This document shows, piece by piece, positions 31,935 to 43,881 of a stretch of DNA of 64,000 bases. Both the position numbers and the translations under genes were made by a program. Location of the stretch: contig NQMI01000024.1 of NCBI GenBank assembly GCA_002270565.1, positions 124,001-188,000 on the forward strand, in the 5' to 3' direction. Every line of letters starts with the position of its first letter. The first letter of the stretch is position 1. The notes under the pieces were generated by a model. The model was not told where the DNA came from. It did no database searches and saw only the letters and a program-made list of their open reading frames with translations. Source of the stretch: Stenocarpella maydis (Eukaryota; Ascomycota; Sordariomycetes; Diaporthales; Diaporthaceae).

Positions 31935-32651
31935 TCAAAAGCCGTCGCCTTTGCAGCGCCCGGCCTTGCAGCCCTCGCACAGGTTGCTATGGTGCGGGCC
32001 ATTTGAATCTCCATTGTACGTAGGCAACTCCATTTCCACTCCGCACCCTGTCGTGAGTTAACAACCTGCTACGGAAACTCAAAGTGATACAGCCTGGGAC
32101 ATTCCCCAAAGAAAGTTCCGATGTAAGAAAAGAGGAAGAGAGATGAGGCGGTGTACTGACATTTTTTGATCCGGTACGCGACCCTCTCCGCGTACGAGCC
32201 CCCGTGTTCCAGCTCCAGCTCCCCCAGCACGTTGCAGCCCCAGCACCGCTGCTTGTACACGCGCGCGTTGTACTCGGCGCCGGGGTACACTGGAGAGGGT
32301 TGGTAGTCAGCTCCTGCCAAGAGAGCGGAGGACGAAAGGATTTTCATTCGGATATGCCAAGGGCAGAGAAACGGGGGCGTCTTCTTGACTCGTGTCCAGA
32401 AACTGCTTACTCCGGATGGTGATGGTGATCTTCTTGCTCGACCATCCTCTCTCGCTGCACGCGCCATTTCGGCAGGTGAAGCGGCCCATGATGTTGGTAT
32501 CATACTCGCGCACGCAGCCGGACGGGTCGTCGCGGCGGCGGAAGCCGAAGTACAGGTCCTCCTCCTCGAGGAGGGCCGAGACGTCATCGTGCAGCGAGGG
32601 AAAGGTGCAGTATCGCTCCTCAGGACGCCCTGGCCTTCTTCTGCGTGGCAT
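31935..32651 (-). CDS. 3CxxC-type zinc finger protein
   Basis: Three exons (32411-32651, 32161-32289, 31935-32047) encode 160 residues, with introns 32290-32410 and 32048-32160 showing GT-AG ends on the minus strand. The spliced protein reads through GRFTCRNGACSERGWSSKKI, MYPGAEYNARVYKQRCWGC, SYAERVAYRIKKWCGVEME and HHSNLCEGCKAGRCKG. These are the paired Cys positions, the YNARVYxQRC motif and the last CxxC of the zf-3CxxC domain, which fills most of the chain after a basic N-terminus (MPRRRRPGR). The family binds zinc; its molecular role in fungi is not established to my knowledge. Each splice junction recreates a family-conserved residue (Met before YPGAEY, Trp after RIKK), which supports the model strongly. 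Confidence 0.92.
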
Positions 32652-33334
32652 GGTCGGTGGTGTCCTCCTGGATTCGTGCTTGAGGAGGCTTACTTCGAGG
32701 TGGCAGAGTAGAGAGGGACAAGTGTAAACCGAAAATTGAGCCAGGCGATACTGAAGAGAATATGGTGGATGCTCAATTGAGCGAAGGTCGTCGAGCACAT
32801 TAAATAGAATGATAGCCAGGGACAAGAATCAAAAATGTGCTGTCCTTTGTTTGCAAGATTTTGGTGGGTGGGCCTCCTGCATCTGATAGTAGTGACTGCG
32901 ATGCAAATGCTTTTCCAAGCGGGCGGAGAAACCAATAGAGCGGTCCTATCAGGCCTTCTTGTGAGAGACCTCGATTCGGCCAGGGTGATGGAAGCCTTCC
33001 ACCCAACCAGGCGCATGATTCGTTAGAAACCGTTGCGTGCCGCCCAATAAGCAGAGTCTGAAGCAGTAGCAGACAAAGAGGCCAGGAACGCGATGCCGCG
33101 TGAGATCTAAAAAGAGGTGATGTAAAAGACGGAAGCCAACTACCAGTGCGTCAGAAACGGGAAACCAGAGAACTTGGGGCTGCCCAGGACGATGAGGATG
33201 GGTTTGCGGAAGCATTTGAAATAGTAGAAGGTACGCTGATATCGCCTGAAGCCCATATATTTCAGTTCTATGGCGCTCGGCTAGGCCGATGAGCATATGA
33301 TCGATGGTGCCTACGGCGCGGTCTCTCACGACGG
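32652..33334. other. Intergenic region
   Basis: This region is the promoter side of the 3CxxC gene and the 3' side of sec11. No gene is seen. Confidence 0.55.
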
Positions 33335-34261
33335 CTATTCCCTTTGTAACACGACCATCAGACCCATTATGCCCAACATTGCTGTCTTCATCCAAGGGTT
33401 TTCGGATAGCATGATTGTCACGTATCCGACAAATGGTATGTAACCCACTGCCCACGGTGTTAGCACAATGAGCAAAAGTTGGAGCGAGATCACAACGTAC
33501 CGACGCTGCCAATAATGTCTTTCCTCTCAAGGTAGTCCTGCCCTTGCGCATCTGCCCGGGTCTGTCAGCCATTGCATAACTCATCGTATCGTCCAGGAAA
33601 ACACGTACACAGCTCCGTGTCATCGGCCTGGTTGTTGTCGCCCTTGGTGAGTAGTCGGGCATGCTCTCTGCACGGATGCCGTCAGCAAGATGCTTCTCCC
33701 GGCGCACACTGAGCGCGTAGGCGGCCCTCGGCAGAGTGTTTAAGGAATGCATACCCTGCGCCAAACTTGCGCACGATGCGGTGGACAATGGGTATGTCCT
33801 TGTCCCGCACGTTATAGACGACCACCTCGCCAACATCTGTCTCTTGGACCAGATTTCGGTTCCCTGTGAACAGAACGCAGTCAGCCCTGCACATCTCCTA
33901 ATATTCGCGCGAGACGGCTCGAAACCAGCAGGGAAGATCGAGGGTTCGTCGTACAGAGGAACAAGAGGTCGCCGCGCTGAAAGGCGGGCTCCATGGACCC
34001 GGACAGGACGACGACAATGGGAGAGGGCGAGTCGGTGACGACCGAGAGGCTGGCGAGAAACGAGTTAGCCATGGTCTAGAATGAACACGAGTGACTTGTA
34101 GAGTTGTACCCTTTCCACATCATGAATGCGGTCGACAGAATCAGACCTGGATCCGGCGCATGTCAGTATCGCGACCCGGCCGGGCTTCGCAGCTGCACGG
34201 TCATACCAAAGTTGAGGACTTGGGCGGCGAGCTGCCGCGGGTTCCCGAGGAGGGAAAGCAT
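33335..34261 (-). CDS. sec11: Signal peptidase complex catalytic subunit Sec11
   Basis: The ER-membrane serine protease that removes signal peptides. Seven exons are split by six introns (34147-34206, 34050-34109, 33864-33954, 33668-33754, 33552-33608, 33448-33500), all GT-AG on the minus strand. The start [19 protein letters not shown] leads into one N-terminal membrane helix ([16 protein letters not shown]). The catalytic serine lies in [15 protein letters not shown] and the histidine in [13 protein letters not shown]. The aspartates of the active site lie in [16 protein letters not shown]. The end ([19 protein letters not shown]...GLMVVLQRE) is the standard Sec11 C-terminus. All seven exons join in frame without adjustment. 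Essential housekeeping gene, no sign of damage. Confidence 0.98.
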
Positions 34262-35563
34262 GTTGACGCTTTGATCTGTGGCTGTGGTCCTTCGTTTTGG
34301 AACGGGAGGCTATCGCATAGTACAGGAGTGTGCAGGTTTCCCGGGTGGGCGAGGATCGCAAGGGCTGGGTATATTGTTGTTGCTGATGGTCTCAAGTCGA
34401 GAGGTGGCCTGTGTGGGGAGCTTCACAAGCTGTCCTCTCAAAAACAGTGGGTACGTACCTGGCCCGGGATCCAGGGTCAAGGATCCACTAGTGTGCAGTG
34501 GCTGGATGGATACCTCGGTACGTACCGCATGGGCCGTGAGCTGCAGTGAGTGGAGCCTTTCAATGTTGATTTCAACGTCTCCAACACTCGTCAAGTTCCT
34601 CTCATCGAAGTTGACTCTGGCAGCCTGGCAGCAATGACGCAGTGCAAGTCTGGAACAGCTGTGCAAGTCTCATGCTAAGCAAGATGGCCCTGTTTAAGTG
34701 CAACCATCGGCCTCGTCCGTCACCGAGGATGAGTTCGGCCACCATGTTGCACTCTCTTGGCTGCCTCCCGCCGTTGTGAAATGGCGTCTCGACAAGCACG
34801 TGCCAGTATTACCGGAGGCACCTGTTGACTGTTTTCAAGATAACAGGGAACTTGATATGAGGCGATAGATATCACCCGGAGGGTCGGTGCGATCCTGCGC
34901 ACTTACTGGCCTCGACAGGTAGGAACAGGTTGTCAAATTTATCAACTTCCGGGTAGGTGCATCTGCTCTCGCGTTGCTGGCTCCACCACTTGACAGCCCT
35001 GCCACCGTGTTTCTGGCTTATCTTCTCTCTTCTAAGCGCGTAGGACTATGAAGGCAAATGTCTCGGGGACATTACCTAGGCATATTGGTTTCCCTTTCCT
35101 CTGCTCTTCTGAGGGCTTTCCAGGCGGGGAAAAAGTCACGAAGCGGGCAACAACTCTAGCTCTTCGGCCGCGGGTGCGACTCCTGATTATCCGGGACGGC
35201 CCTCCCAGCTGTGCCGGGCTCCTCCTTCCCGGAGTTCAAGAGCGACACAGACCGGCCTCCCCCCCGCCCCCCCACCGGGAAGCTGCCTCCCCTTTGTTGA
35301 CATCCTCCTTCGACACAGCATTTTTGTTGGACCGAACGAGCTCTCAATTCTTCCACCTTCTCTTCCCAAGTCCCCTTGCTGGCCTTCATCTGTTTCATCA
35401 CCATCCTACCGATAGTACTCAACTTTCCATGTAAAAGCATCTATTCGGCCTCAGGTCAGCCTACTGCAATCCTGGAAAGACACCGCGCAGAAATCCAGTC
35501 GCCGGTTCGAAACTCTCCCTCTCGATACTTCTCCTTCCCCGAGTATCAACCAAGCAGTCGAAC
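34262..35563. promoter_or_regulatory. Divergent intergenic region sec11 / membrane protein
   Basis: About 1.3 kb between divergent genes, presumably both promoters. The last 250 bp before 35564 are pyrimidine-rich, typical of a fungal leader. TACCTAGG occurs at 35073-35080. No gene is supported. Confidence 0.5.
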
Positions 35564-36792
35564 AATGGAACGCCAGCCTTTGCTCTCACAGGTCGGCAAC
35601 CTCGTCGGCCAGCAGCAGGACGAGGAAGGCCAGACCTCTGGCGGCGATCACGTACGTCTCCTGGCAGCATCTCCTGGCAGCCGCCATTACTCCGGTCTGC
35701 TGACATGTTCCAGCCCATCTTCCTCCGTGCTGCCCATTCGCCATGGAGGCCCCTCAACCAGAATGCTCTGGGCTACCTCCGCGGTGCTCTCGTAGCCTAT
35801 CTGATCGCCACAGCCGGCATGCTGCTCGACTACGAGATCAAACACCGTGAGAGCGACTACACGAACTGGCGCATTCCTTTCCAGTTCTCTGCTGTCACCT
35901 GGGTCCTGCTGATCATCTACCATGTCCTTGTCTTTGTAAGTGCCTCCCGACCTGTTAATTCCCTGGGAACATCTTTGCTGACATTTCCCATCAGTCCTGG
36001 ACCATTACCCACATGCACTGGCCCGACATCGACGAGAACGACACTCGCTGGGAGTCTCGACTACTCCGTTTCATGTCTCCGCCTGAACAGACTTCCGATG
36101 GTCGCGGCCGTATCTATTTCAGCCTGTTCCATGTCGTCACCCAAGTCTTTGCCCTCTTGAACGTCATTGTATACTGGACTATTCAGGTGCCCAACGGCCG
36201 CAGCCACCTTCCAGCACCTGGGGCGGGCGGAGGTGATGGCGGCGGCGACGTTGGTGGTGGTGGCGATGCCTTCCTTTGTCATGGCGCCGGCATTGGCAAG
36301 AACCCGTTCAGGGAGGTTTGGCCCCAAGGCTGGTTCCCTGAATTCTGCCTGTTCAACCTTTACGTCTTCCCGGCTCTCCAGGTCGTCTTCGAGTCCGTTG
36401 TCCTGAACAGCATGAGGCGTCCCGAGGTAGGCATGGGTTCCTTGATATTCTTCCATGGAGATGACTGACTATTGCGGCAGCCCGTCCCGACTCACTTGTT
36501 CACCACCATTGGATCAGCTACATTGTATCTGCTATACGCGGTGGTCGGCAAGAAGCTCACCGGTCACAATGCCTTCTTCTGGCTGGATGAGAGCATCGTT
36601 GGCAGCAAAGAAAAGGTGACAGCATACTGCACTGGCTTCATCGCCCTGGCAGCCGCATGTAAGTGCATCTCGCCCTTGGGCCGGTTCGGGCATCAGCTTA
36701 GGCGCCTGACTGATCTGCCAACAGCCTTTGCCACCCTTTACGGCATTGTCGGCATGCGCGAGAGTATCTCTGACCGTGCTCATTCTCGGTAA
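35564..36792 (+). CDS. Multi-pass membrane protein of unknown function
   Basis: Five exons (35564-35651, 35714-35935, 35995-36426, 36481-36658, 36725-36792) join in one frame. After a short hydrophilic N-terminus (MERQPLLSQVGNLVG) there are about six hydrophobic stretches: YLRGALVAYLIATAGMLLDY, FQFSAVTWVLLIIYHVLVFS, SLFHVVTQVFALLNVIVYWT, FCLFNLYVFPALQVVFESVV, LFTTIGSATLYLLYAVVGKK and YCTGFIALAAASFATLYGIV. A Gly-rich loop (GGGDGGGDVGGGGD) follows helix 3. The even spacing and His/Trp residues at helix ends recall FAR-17a/AIG1-like hydrolase-type membrane proteins, but I see no decisive motif, so this is only a suggestion. Introns are clean GT-AG, so the gene model is firm even if the function is not. 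Confidence 0.85.
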
Positions 36793-38950
36793 TTCACAAA
36801 CGAGAGGGAACTTGTTTCGTTGGGCTTGCTTGGGGCCCAGCTGGCAACTCACAACGATTGACCATAGCCCGACTGGATGGGTAATGCATGCTGTCCTTCA
36901 TCGAGGGGGCAGATGGGAAGTAATGGCGGCTTGTTTCCCTGGGGAGTTTTGATTGATTGTTAACAGGCCTACCTAAAGTATTTTTCTTGTATCAAGACTT
37001 TGCGCAATTCAGATTGACAATACATGCGCCTTACCTTCTTCAGCGGTGTAGTCTACCCTTGACCCCTAGTATTCGCCACAGAGGGCCCTCCCAGCCAGCC
37101 CGGGACGTCAGAAGCTGAAGGTGTGGGCGAGCGGCACCCCTGATACCAGCCACCAAATTGTCTTGGGGTAGGTTCGTTAAGCGGCAGTTAGTGCACAGGG
37201 CGAGACACTCCACCCAGTGACACCCACACTCACAGCCTCAGCACACGTACCGTTCAGGGACTCCCGTGCTACCCAACAAGATACGGTAAGCGTCAATCCA
37301 GCCAGTTGGAAGCGAGACAAGGCTTCCCTTGTACCCTTAGCCCGAGCTTGTGAGGATGGCGAACCCGAATCAGGATCCTCAGCATTTATCCGAGGCCGAC
37401 ACGCCAAGAAGACCGCCATGAGTGACTTGTGAATGTCAGTGAATTCTTTTGGCACCGGGTGCACACGGCCGGGGGCGAATATCATGGTTGCCAAATTCTG
37501 GGTGAGTTCCCACCCGTACTGCACGGCAGAAGGCACCTTGAATCATATGGACGACGCCATATTCGACGCCAACGTCCATGTTCTCAACGACTTACATTTA
37601 CATTGCTCCGGGACCAACGCTGGGAATCGGGCTGTGCCGCCAAAGTCCTACTGGGCTGTAATCATGCATGTGCCATTCGCATTCAGCTCCGCACGAACCT
37701 GACACCCGATATCCATGCCCATCGGCCTGCAGAACGGGCTGGCGGCTATCCTGAAATACGCAACTCTCCAGGCTGTGGCTCTCGATTCGTCGCACTCCTG
37801 ATATGAGAAGCTTCTTGCGACTTCGATGCGATTCCTTTACTGCCGTCCAGTGTCTGCTGCAGTCATGCAGCTCACATGCTCAGCGATAAGGCGCACAACA
37901 CTTGGCGCTGTATCCCTGAGGAGATGCGGTATCACTCGCATGTGCTGCCAGCCCAACGCACGGCAACGCGGATTCCATGTTACGGCTCCGCGTCATCCAC
38001 GGGACGCACCAGTCAACGCCGGAGCGATGATGCCTGCTCGTCAGTCATCAACAAGTCGCCTCACCACCATGTACAGGCAATCAGCACGTCGTCCTTGGGC
38101 CTTCTCGGGCTTCAATGTCGCAGGCCTCAGAGGAGGCTGGGCCGTGACGGTGACGGAAGACCCCCGGAGCCAAGTCTATAAAAAGGATGGCAGGGTAGGC
38201 TGGGGGCACTCCACCCAGCCTTCTAATGACGGCACGCTCTTCTGGCGATCCCACCTTGTTTTCCGGGGCACAGGCTAGCTCTTGCAGCTTGAACACGCAC
38301 ACTACTGCATATTGGCCTTGGCACCACACCCTGTTTCTGGCCTCGCAACCCCGGAACCCAATTCGATTCGACGGTTGATCTGGCTGCAGGCGCCATTTGC
38401 AGGCAACCAAGCCGCGTTGTCGCATAAATATCCCCTTCAACCACCCATAGCTTTCAGAAGCTTTCTCCTCTTTCTTCTCCCTCCCCCCCACCACCAACAC
38501 ACAGGGCGCCAAGTGCATATAGGATATCTACTGAGCTGGACGGTCGTTACGTACAGTCAGTGGTGTTTCTTCACGGGCCCTCTCGTCAATCTTTAGTGTG
38601 TCAGCGTTTGCTTTTGTTTTTTCCCGCTCTCGTTCCGTCGCTCTTTCGACCACGGGAGTTTCCCATCTGGTTTTCGTTCGTCTCGTCACTCCCTTGGTAG
38701 ATACCAACAAACGCCTAGACAAGGCAGCAGCATCGCGAGATCCGCAAAAGTGGTTTCCTCGTTCTGCTCGTTTTTGTCTTCCCGTCGTCCCGTACGCCTC
38801 AAGTCCGCGTGCTCTTCACAAGCCAGCTTTCCGGAGAAGCTTGAACAGGCGAGGCCACAGCACGAACGAAAGTTGGGGCTCCGCCGCCGAAGAGTCAAGG
38901 TCAAAACACCCGCCGACGACCGATACTAGGTCACCACATCCACCACCACC
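36793..38950. other. Long intergenic region upstream of the BTB gene
   Basis: No gene is supported in 2.2 kb. A TATAAAAA motif near 38178 and the pyrimidine-rich stretch 38450-38700 suggest a long leader or promoter for the BTB gene. Confidence 0.5.
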
Positions 38951-39958
38951 ATGTTCAAGCGCCTGAGGTCCAACTCCAACGCCCAGCAAGCTGGTGCGGC
39001 CATGGATTCTCAGCACCGTGTGGATAAGTCGGCAAGGCTGGCCAGGAAGGGCACGAATGCGGGTTCCGTGCGGGATCCTGCCAAGATGTCGAAACTGCAG
39101 CGGTCGCTAACCGAACGCGAGGCCTCCGGGTCGTCCTCACGAATGAAGGTCGACTCGGCCAAGACACAAGATGCCTCCAGGGCAAACCTCGCGCCATCGC
39201 CCATTGTCACCCTGACCATCGGCATGGAGGGGCGACTATTTGCGGCTCACGAGGACGTCCTCCTTCAGAGCCCGTTCTTCGAGCAGGCCCTGAAGGCCGG
39301 ATACCTCGAGCAGTCGTACATGCAGTCCAGGAGAATCGCGCTCCCGGATGAGGAGCCGGAAGTTTTCTCGGCGGTCCTCGAGTACCTCTACAAGGGCGAC
39401 TACTACCCGCGGCTGCTGCACAACAAGCACCGCAACTCTTGGGAGCTCGAGGACAGCGCCCCCGCGCGCCGAGGAGGGGGCACGCCAAACGCATCCCCCA
39501 GGATCAACTCAGAAAACACCTACGGAGGTGGCCGCGCAGCATCGTCACCATACCAGCCCGCGGCTGTCGAGCCTACCATCTTCCTGCCGTCAGTGGACCA
39601 GCACCTCCTCCGGGACACGGTGGTCTACTGCGCGGCGGAGCGGTACGGGCTGGAGGAGCTGAAGCGGCTGGCGCTGCGGAAGCAGGGCCTGCAGACGGGC
39701 ATCGACGTGGGCACCATCCTGCGCTCGGCCCAGTACTGCTACGCCCACACCCCAGACTCTGACAGCCGCCTGCGCGCCCACTACCTGGCACTCATCATCC
39801 GGTGCCGCAAGACCTTCAAGAGGTCGGGCACCATGCAGGCCGAGATGGAGAAGGGAGGAGAGGGCAGCAAGCTGTACTTTGACCTGTTTGTCGCGCTGTG
39901 CAACCACCTCGACGACGTCATCGAGGCGGGCAACAAGGGCTCGCCGCGGACTGTCTGA
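38951..39958 (+). CDS. BTB/POZ domain protein
   Basis: A single exon encodes 335 residues. The first 80 residues are basic and Ser-rich. The BTB domain starts at about residue 84 with VTLTIGMEGRLFAAHEDVLL and QSPFFEQALKAGYLEQ. IALPDEEPEVFSAVLEYLYK is the usual end of the core. An Arg/Gly/Ser-rich insert follows, and then a C-terminal helical part (HLLRDTVVYCAAERYGLEELK) resembling the BACK-like tail of fungal BTB proteins. No Kelch, MATH or zinc finger is attached. Many such proteins act as adaptors for cullin-3 ligases or as scaffolds; the partner is unknown here. The ATG at 38951 follows CACCACCACC; a second Met at residue 18 is possible. Confidence 0.93.
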   Translation: MFKRLRSNSNAQQAGAAMDSQHRVDKSARLARKGTNAGSVRDPAKMSKLQRSLTEREASGSSSRMKVDSAKTQDASRANLAPSPIVTLTIGMEGRLFAAHEDVLLQSPFFEQALKAGYLEQSYMQSRRIALPDEEPEVFSAVLEYLYKGDYYPRLLHNKHRNSWELEDSAPARRGGGTPNASPRINSENTYGGGRAASSPYQPAAVEPTIFLPSVDQHLLRDTVVYCAAERYGLEELKRLALRKQGLQTGIDVGTILRSAQYCYAHTPDSDSRLRAHYLALIIRCRKTFKRSGTMQAEMEKGGEGSKLYFDLFVALCNHLDDVIEAGNKGSPRTV

Positions 39959-41771
39959 GGGAGCCGCAATCACCACTCTCCCCAGGAGCTGGAGGCCTCC
40001 CGAGGAAAAGTCTGTCAGGCTTGTCCGGGTCGACACACCAAGACCGCGCGACGGGCAGGTGGATCCGAATCCCAATTTCTTCTTACGGGCGTTCCGTCGG
40101 CGTTTCCACTACTAAAGACAAAGAGATTGATACACACGTCCCCATGCGAGGTTCCTTAATCTGCAGCCACTGAGGGGAGTCTGCTGTCGAGGAATGGATG
40201 GGGGGCATACACGCTCTGGTTTCCTGGTTTTCTTTTCAGTTTGGGAACCCGCTCTGCTCTGCTCCACACAGATTGTTGACCTGGTCTGGCGTTTTCAAAG
40301 AGGCGTTCTCTGCTTTCATCCTCCCCCATTGGCCGGAAACTCACGTCGAGGTTTTGGTACACGCGGCCATTCGGGAGATGCTAGATTTGCGTCTTGCTTA
40401 TTCACTTCTCTTATGGAGGTTGGCCGATCTCACCAAGATTCTTGATTTTGAACTTTTGGAGCCAAGGGGAGAGCATGGGGAAGGGGGACAGGGCTCTTCG
40501 CTTCTTCGTTAATGCCATCCCGCCCGGGAAAGATCGGGACGACGATCTTGGACCAAGACACTGCGGGATCCCACAAGAACACCTTACCCTGGCGGGGGCC
40601 TCCCATCCTCCTTGTGCATAAACTCCCCCACTCTGGCTCATGATTTTTGACGCCTCGCGTGTGTTTTCATCCATGCGCCGTCTTCTTCATTGGAACAATT
40701 TGATCTTGGGACAGGGTTCTGATTTTCTCTCTTACGCATGGCGACCCGGCGTTTAGAGGGAAATCTCAAAGCGAGCGATGTTTTGAATTGGTTTTGAATT
40801 GGTTTTCTTTCTTTACACGTGCAGTTTGCTGCTCTTCGGACAACCACCCACCTCGATCCATCTTAATCACACCACACCACACCACACACACACACCTGGA
40901 GTTTGTGTCACGCGCTTGTTTTATCTCTCAGCTCAATGACTTTTTTCTTGGTTCTGCCATTTTGTTCGGGAACTGTGTACGCGGGTTTTCTGCTCGATTT
41001 CTTTCTCCTTCCATGGGGACTCTTTGATTAGACTGTTCCAACGTGGGGAAAATGAAAAGAAAACCCCTGCTTTCTTCCAGGACGGCGGCCGGAAAGGAGA
41101 CGAAACAGGCCATCCAGAATGCTTTTTTACACGCCGGGCTACGACAGGCAGCACGGAGAGGCCAGCCCTTAGCAGCTGTCTGTTCGTCAGCCAGACCGTC
41201 TCTTCCGCCTGCCGACATCGCATCTCAGACCAGCAACGAAACCAAATTGTCAAAACCGACGACGACCTTCGACCAGGCCTTGATTACACTTTTCCTTTGT
41301 CACACGATCAGGGGAAGAAGCTGGACAGGCTTATTACTCGAGGAAGGAGGAAGTCGAGAAGATGGAAGGGAGGAATAGTACGGGGGAGGTATGAGATGAG
41401 CCTTGATGGAGCAGCGAAAAAATATCTTTTCTTTTCGATTCTACAACCAACCCCCCGTGTGTGGCCTGCATTTGGTGTTTTGAAAAACCCTTTGGCGCGT
41501 TTGTTTTCGGAGCCCTTGGCGTGTCACTCACAAGACACGCGCAGCGCTGTTTTATGACTGACGAGGTTTTGATGATCTTGATACCACAGCACGCACACTC
41601 GTTTGTGTGTACTGTGTGATGATGTCTCATGTAGTCTACTTCGGGCCCTCTTGCTGGGCTCGCGCCTTTGGCTCTGCTTGGATAGCAATGCGCCCCCTCT
41701 TGGAGGGGCTTAGTAATGGGAGATTCGGCCACCTCCAGACATTCGCCCTCCATGGCTCTCGTTGTGACATG

Positions 41772-41807
<36 letters not shown>

Positions 41808-43227
41808 TTTGCCGCTTTCGGCTTGGAAGAATTCAAGGTCCTGAAGAGGGATGTAGTAGGGTCAAAACAGCCCGGTTTTGCAGAAACACACCTTTCAGAT
41901 GTAGTAAAGTTGTCTGGCTGTCTTGCAAAGATGTCTATCACCCGTAACTGCTCGGGTGCATGTGGTTGTAAGATCTGGGCCGAAGGGGCCAATGCCCGTA
42001 TTTTTGTTATAAGTTTGCGAGTGGCCCTTGACATCAGCGAGCGGGAAAAGATTACTGAGTAGGAGGATATCAATGAGTAAGAGTACATTAGTGAGTAGCA
42101 AGACATTAGCGAGCGGGAAGATATTAGTTCACTAGGAAAACATCAGTGAGGAGGAAGTATTACTGAGTGGGAAACTTGAATGGACAGGATGAAAAGAATA
42201 GAATACCGTGTCGCCGAGGGTGTGACTGAGGTACCATTGTCGGTGAGTGATTGGAAGCACACGGGGGTGTAGTGGCCGCTCGACCCTCGTGTATGTGTGG
42301 TGATGCTCTAGGATCGACCATGGCGCATATTCCCAATCTCAGAAATATCTGTTTTCAGGAGAGCCATTTCAGGTCCTGACGCTAAGCTCCCGTCACTGCG
42401 ATTGCGTCAACGCCACAGGTTCTTTACAAGGCATGATGAGCACTCGTGCCTTTTCCATCTCATGTTGAGCCTCAATGCTCAACCATCCAAATGTCAATAA
42501 CGTGGCTCTCAGACTATGTGATTGCAGGATTTTGTACGAATAGTATGCTAGACGTTGGCTGTCTTGGATTTTAGGGATCAGAATCAAAGTGGCCAAAACG
42601 CATGAAAGAAATGGTGGGATTTCGTGGGTCCTGGACATCTGGAAGGAGGCATCCCTAAAGGACGTCATGGAAAGGGTAGCGGGTGACTCACTCCATGGGC
42701 GACAACCCGGGGCAGGATCCATCTGTCGAGTGAGCAGGGACAATGCTGAATGGAATATTGGTTCAAAAACGGCATCTAGGTGTAAGATGCCTATAGCCTA
42801 TATCTATTGTGTCTCGTTCCGCTAGGACAACTACTATTGTCGCCCCGGCTCAGCAGAGGTGCTCAAAAGAATACAGCAGTCTATGTGGGTGTGAGATAGT
42901 AGTAGTTTGTGCTGCCGAGTCGTCCTACCCACTGCGCAGCTTGGTCAGGAAGGCCCAGGTGAGGCATCTGACCATGCAGGTCTAACTAGCTGTATTTCAT
43001 CCTGCCCGATGCCCAAGCTGTAGGCTGACCGAGAACGAGTAAAAGAATGTGACCAGCATCAAACCAAGTAACAAGAAGCTTGGTCCGTGACTTCTTTCCT
43101 CACATATACGTGTTTGATACCTCTATTACGTCTAATGATGAATTTTAAGACAGGACACTCCTCCAGTGCAGGAAGCTTCCCCGAGGTCCTCTATCACCCG
43201 GCTTGGTTGGTATCTTCAACAGATCAC
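39959..43227. other. Long gene-poor region with simple repeats
   Basis: No gene is supported across about 3.3 kb. It contains a CACA-rich stretch near 40870-40895, a run of 33 T at 41774-41806 and the 18-base minisatellite described separately. Frames at 41024-41557 and 41607-42106 are low in complexity and motif-free. Confidence 0.55.
42033..42176 (+). repeat. 18-base minisatellite, about eight units
   Basis: Units of 18 bases (one of 19, one of 17) start at 42033, 42051, 42069, 42087, 42105, 42123, 42142 and 42159. They follow a loose consensus ATTAGTGAGTRGGAAGAY. Units are diverged from one another by several bases. Confidence 0.85.
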
Positions 43228-43881
43228 CTAGGCCCACTGCACGTCGAGGTCCTTGAACTCAACCACAAGCTCGTCAGCATCCTTCGCCGGCCGGCAGGCA
43301 TACGCCTCGACGCTGAGCTCCCATCTCCCCGGGTCCCCGTACCCAAAGACCCAGCACACTTCCCTCAGCGGGATCTTCTCCCCGCCCACGACCTGGTAGA
43401 CCCAGAGGCTCTTCCCCAGGGCGTCCGTCCCGTTCTCCACCAGCACGGTGACCCAGCCGCCGTCCTCCTTGCCCCTGGCGACGTCGGCAAGGCTCCAGTC
43501 CGCCCACGTGTCGCACGCCACCGTCGCGGCCTTGGGCACGCCGTTGTAGAACTCGACGCCCGTCTTGAGCCACTTTGGCGGGGAGGCGCCGGGGAGGGGC
43601 CCGGCTTCGCCTGCAGATCTCAGGGACAGCACGAGCCCGGCTTGGTCGTATTGCTCCTTGGGGTGAAGCAGGAAGGACACGCGGGCTGACCTGAAGGTTG
43701 ACAGCGGCGCTGTGGTCTTGGCGTCGGCGTTGGCACTTCGTGGGGCTAGGGGCGATATCAGTTCAAGGGTTGCCTGTTGTGTGCCGCGGAAGGAGAAAAA
43801 CTTACCCGTGAACACGTCATGGGAGGGGGGCTTCCTCCAGATGTCTGTGTCGGGAGATGCTTTGATCTTGAATGAGGACAT
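43228..43881 (-). CDS. DUF1349 family protein (concanavalin-like fold)
   Basis: Two exons (43806-43881 and 43228-43745; intron 43746-43805) give 197 residues. Splicing joins DIWRKPPSHDVFT to APRSANADAKTTAPL, as in the family, whereas the unspliced frame inserts about 20 unrelated residues. Other family features are RVSFLLHPKEQYDQAGLVLS, KWLKTGVEFYNG and CDTWADWSL. DUF1349 proteins adopt a laminin/concanavalin-like beta sandwich. Yeast relatives have been linked to regulation of enolase or unknown roles, so no specific activity is claimed. There is no signal peptide, so it is probably cytosolic. The intron-containing long frame is open throughout, so a retained-intron isoform is conceivable. 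Confidence 0.87.
   Translation of the reverse strand: MSSFKIKASPDTDIWRKPPSHDVFTGKFFSFRGTQQATLELISPLAPRSANADAKTTAPLSTFRSARVSFLLHPKEQYDQAGLVLSLRSAGEAGPLPGASPPKWLKTGVEFYNGVPKAATVACDTWADWSLADVARGKEDGGWVTVLVENGTDALGKSLWVYQVVGGEKIPLREVCWVFGYGDPGRWELSVEAYACRPAKDADELVVEFKDLDVQWA

Noticed and set aside
34091..34549. Plus-strand frame of 152 codons near sec11
   Set aside because: It overlaps sec11 exon 1 and introns on the other strand and shows no domain.
41636..42106. Minus-strand frame with poly-Lys and Ser/Tyr repeats
   Set aside because: It runs through a 33-base T tract and the minisatellite; composition explains it.
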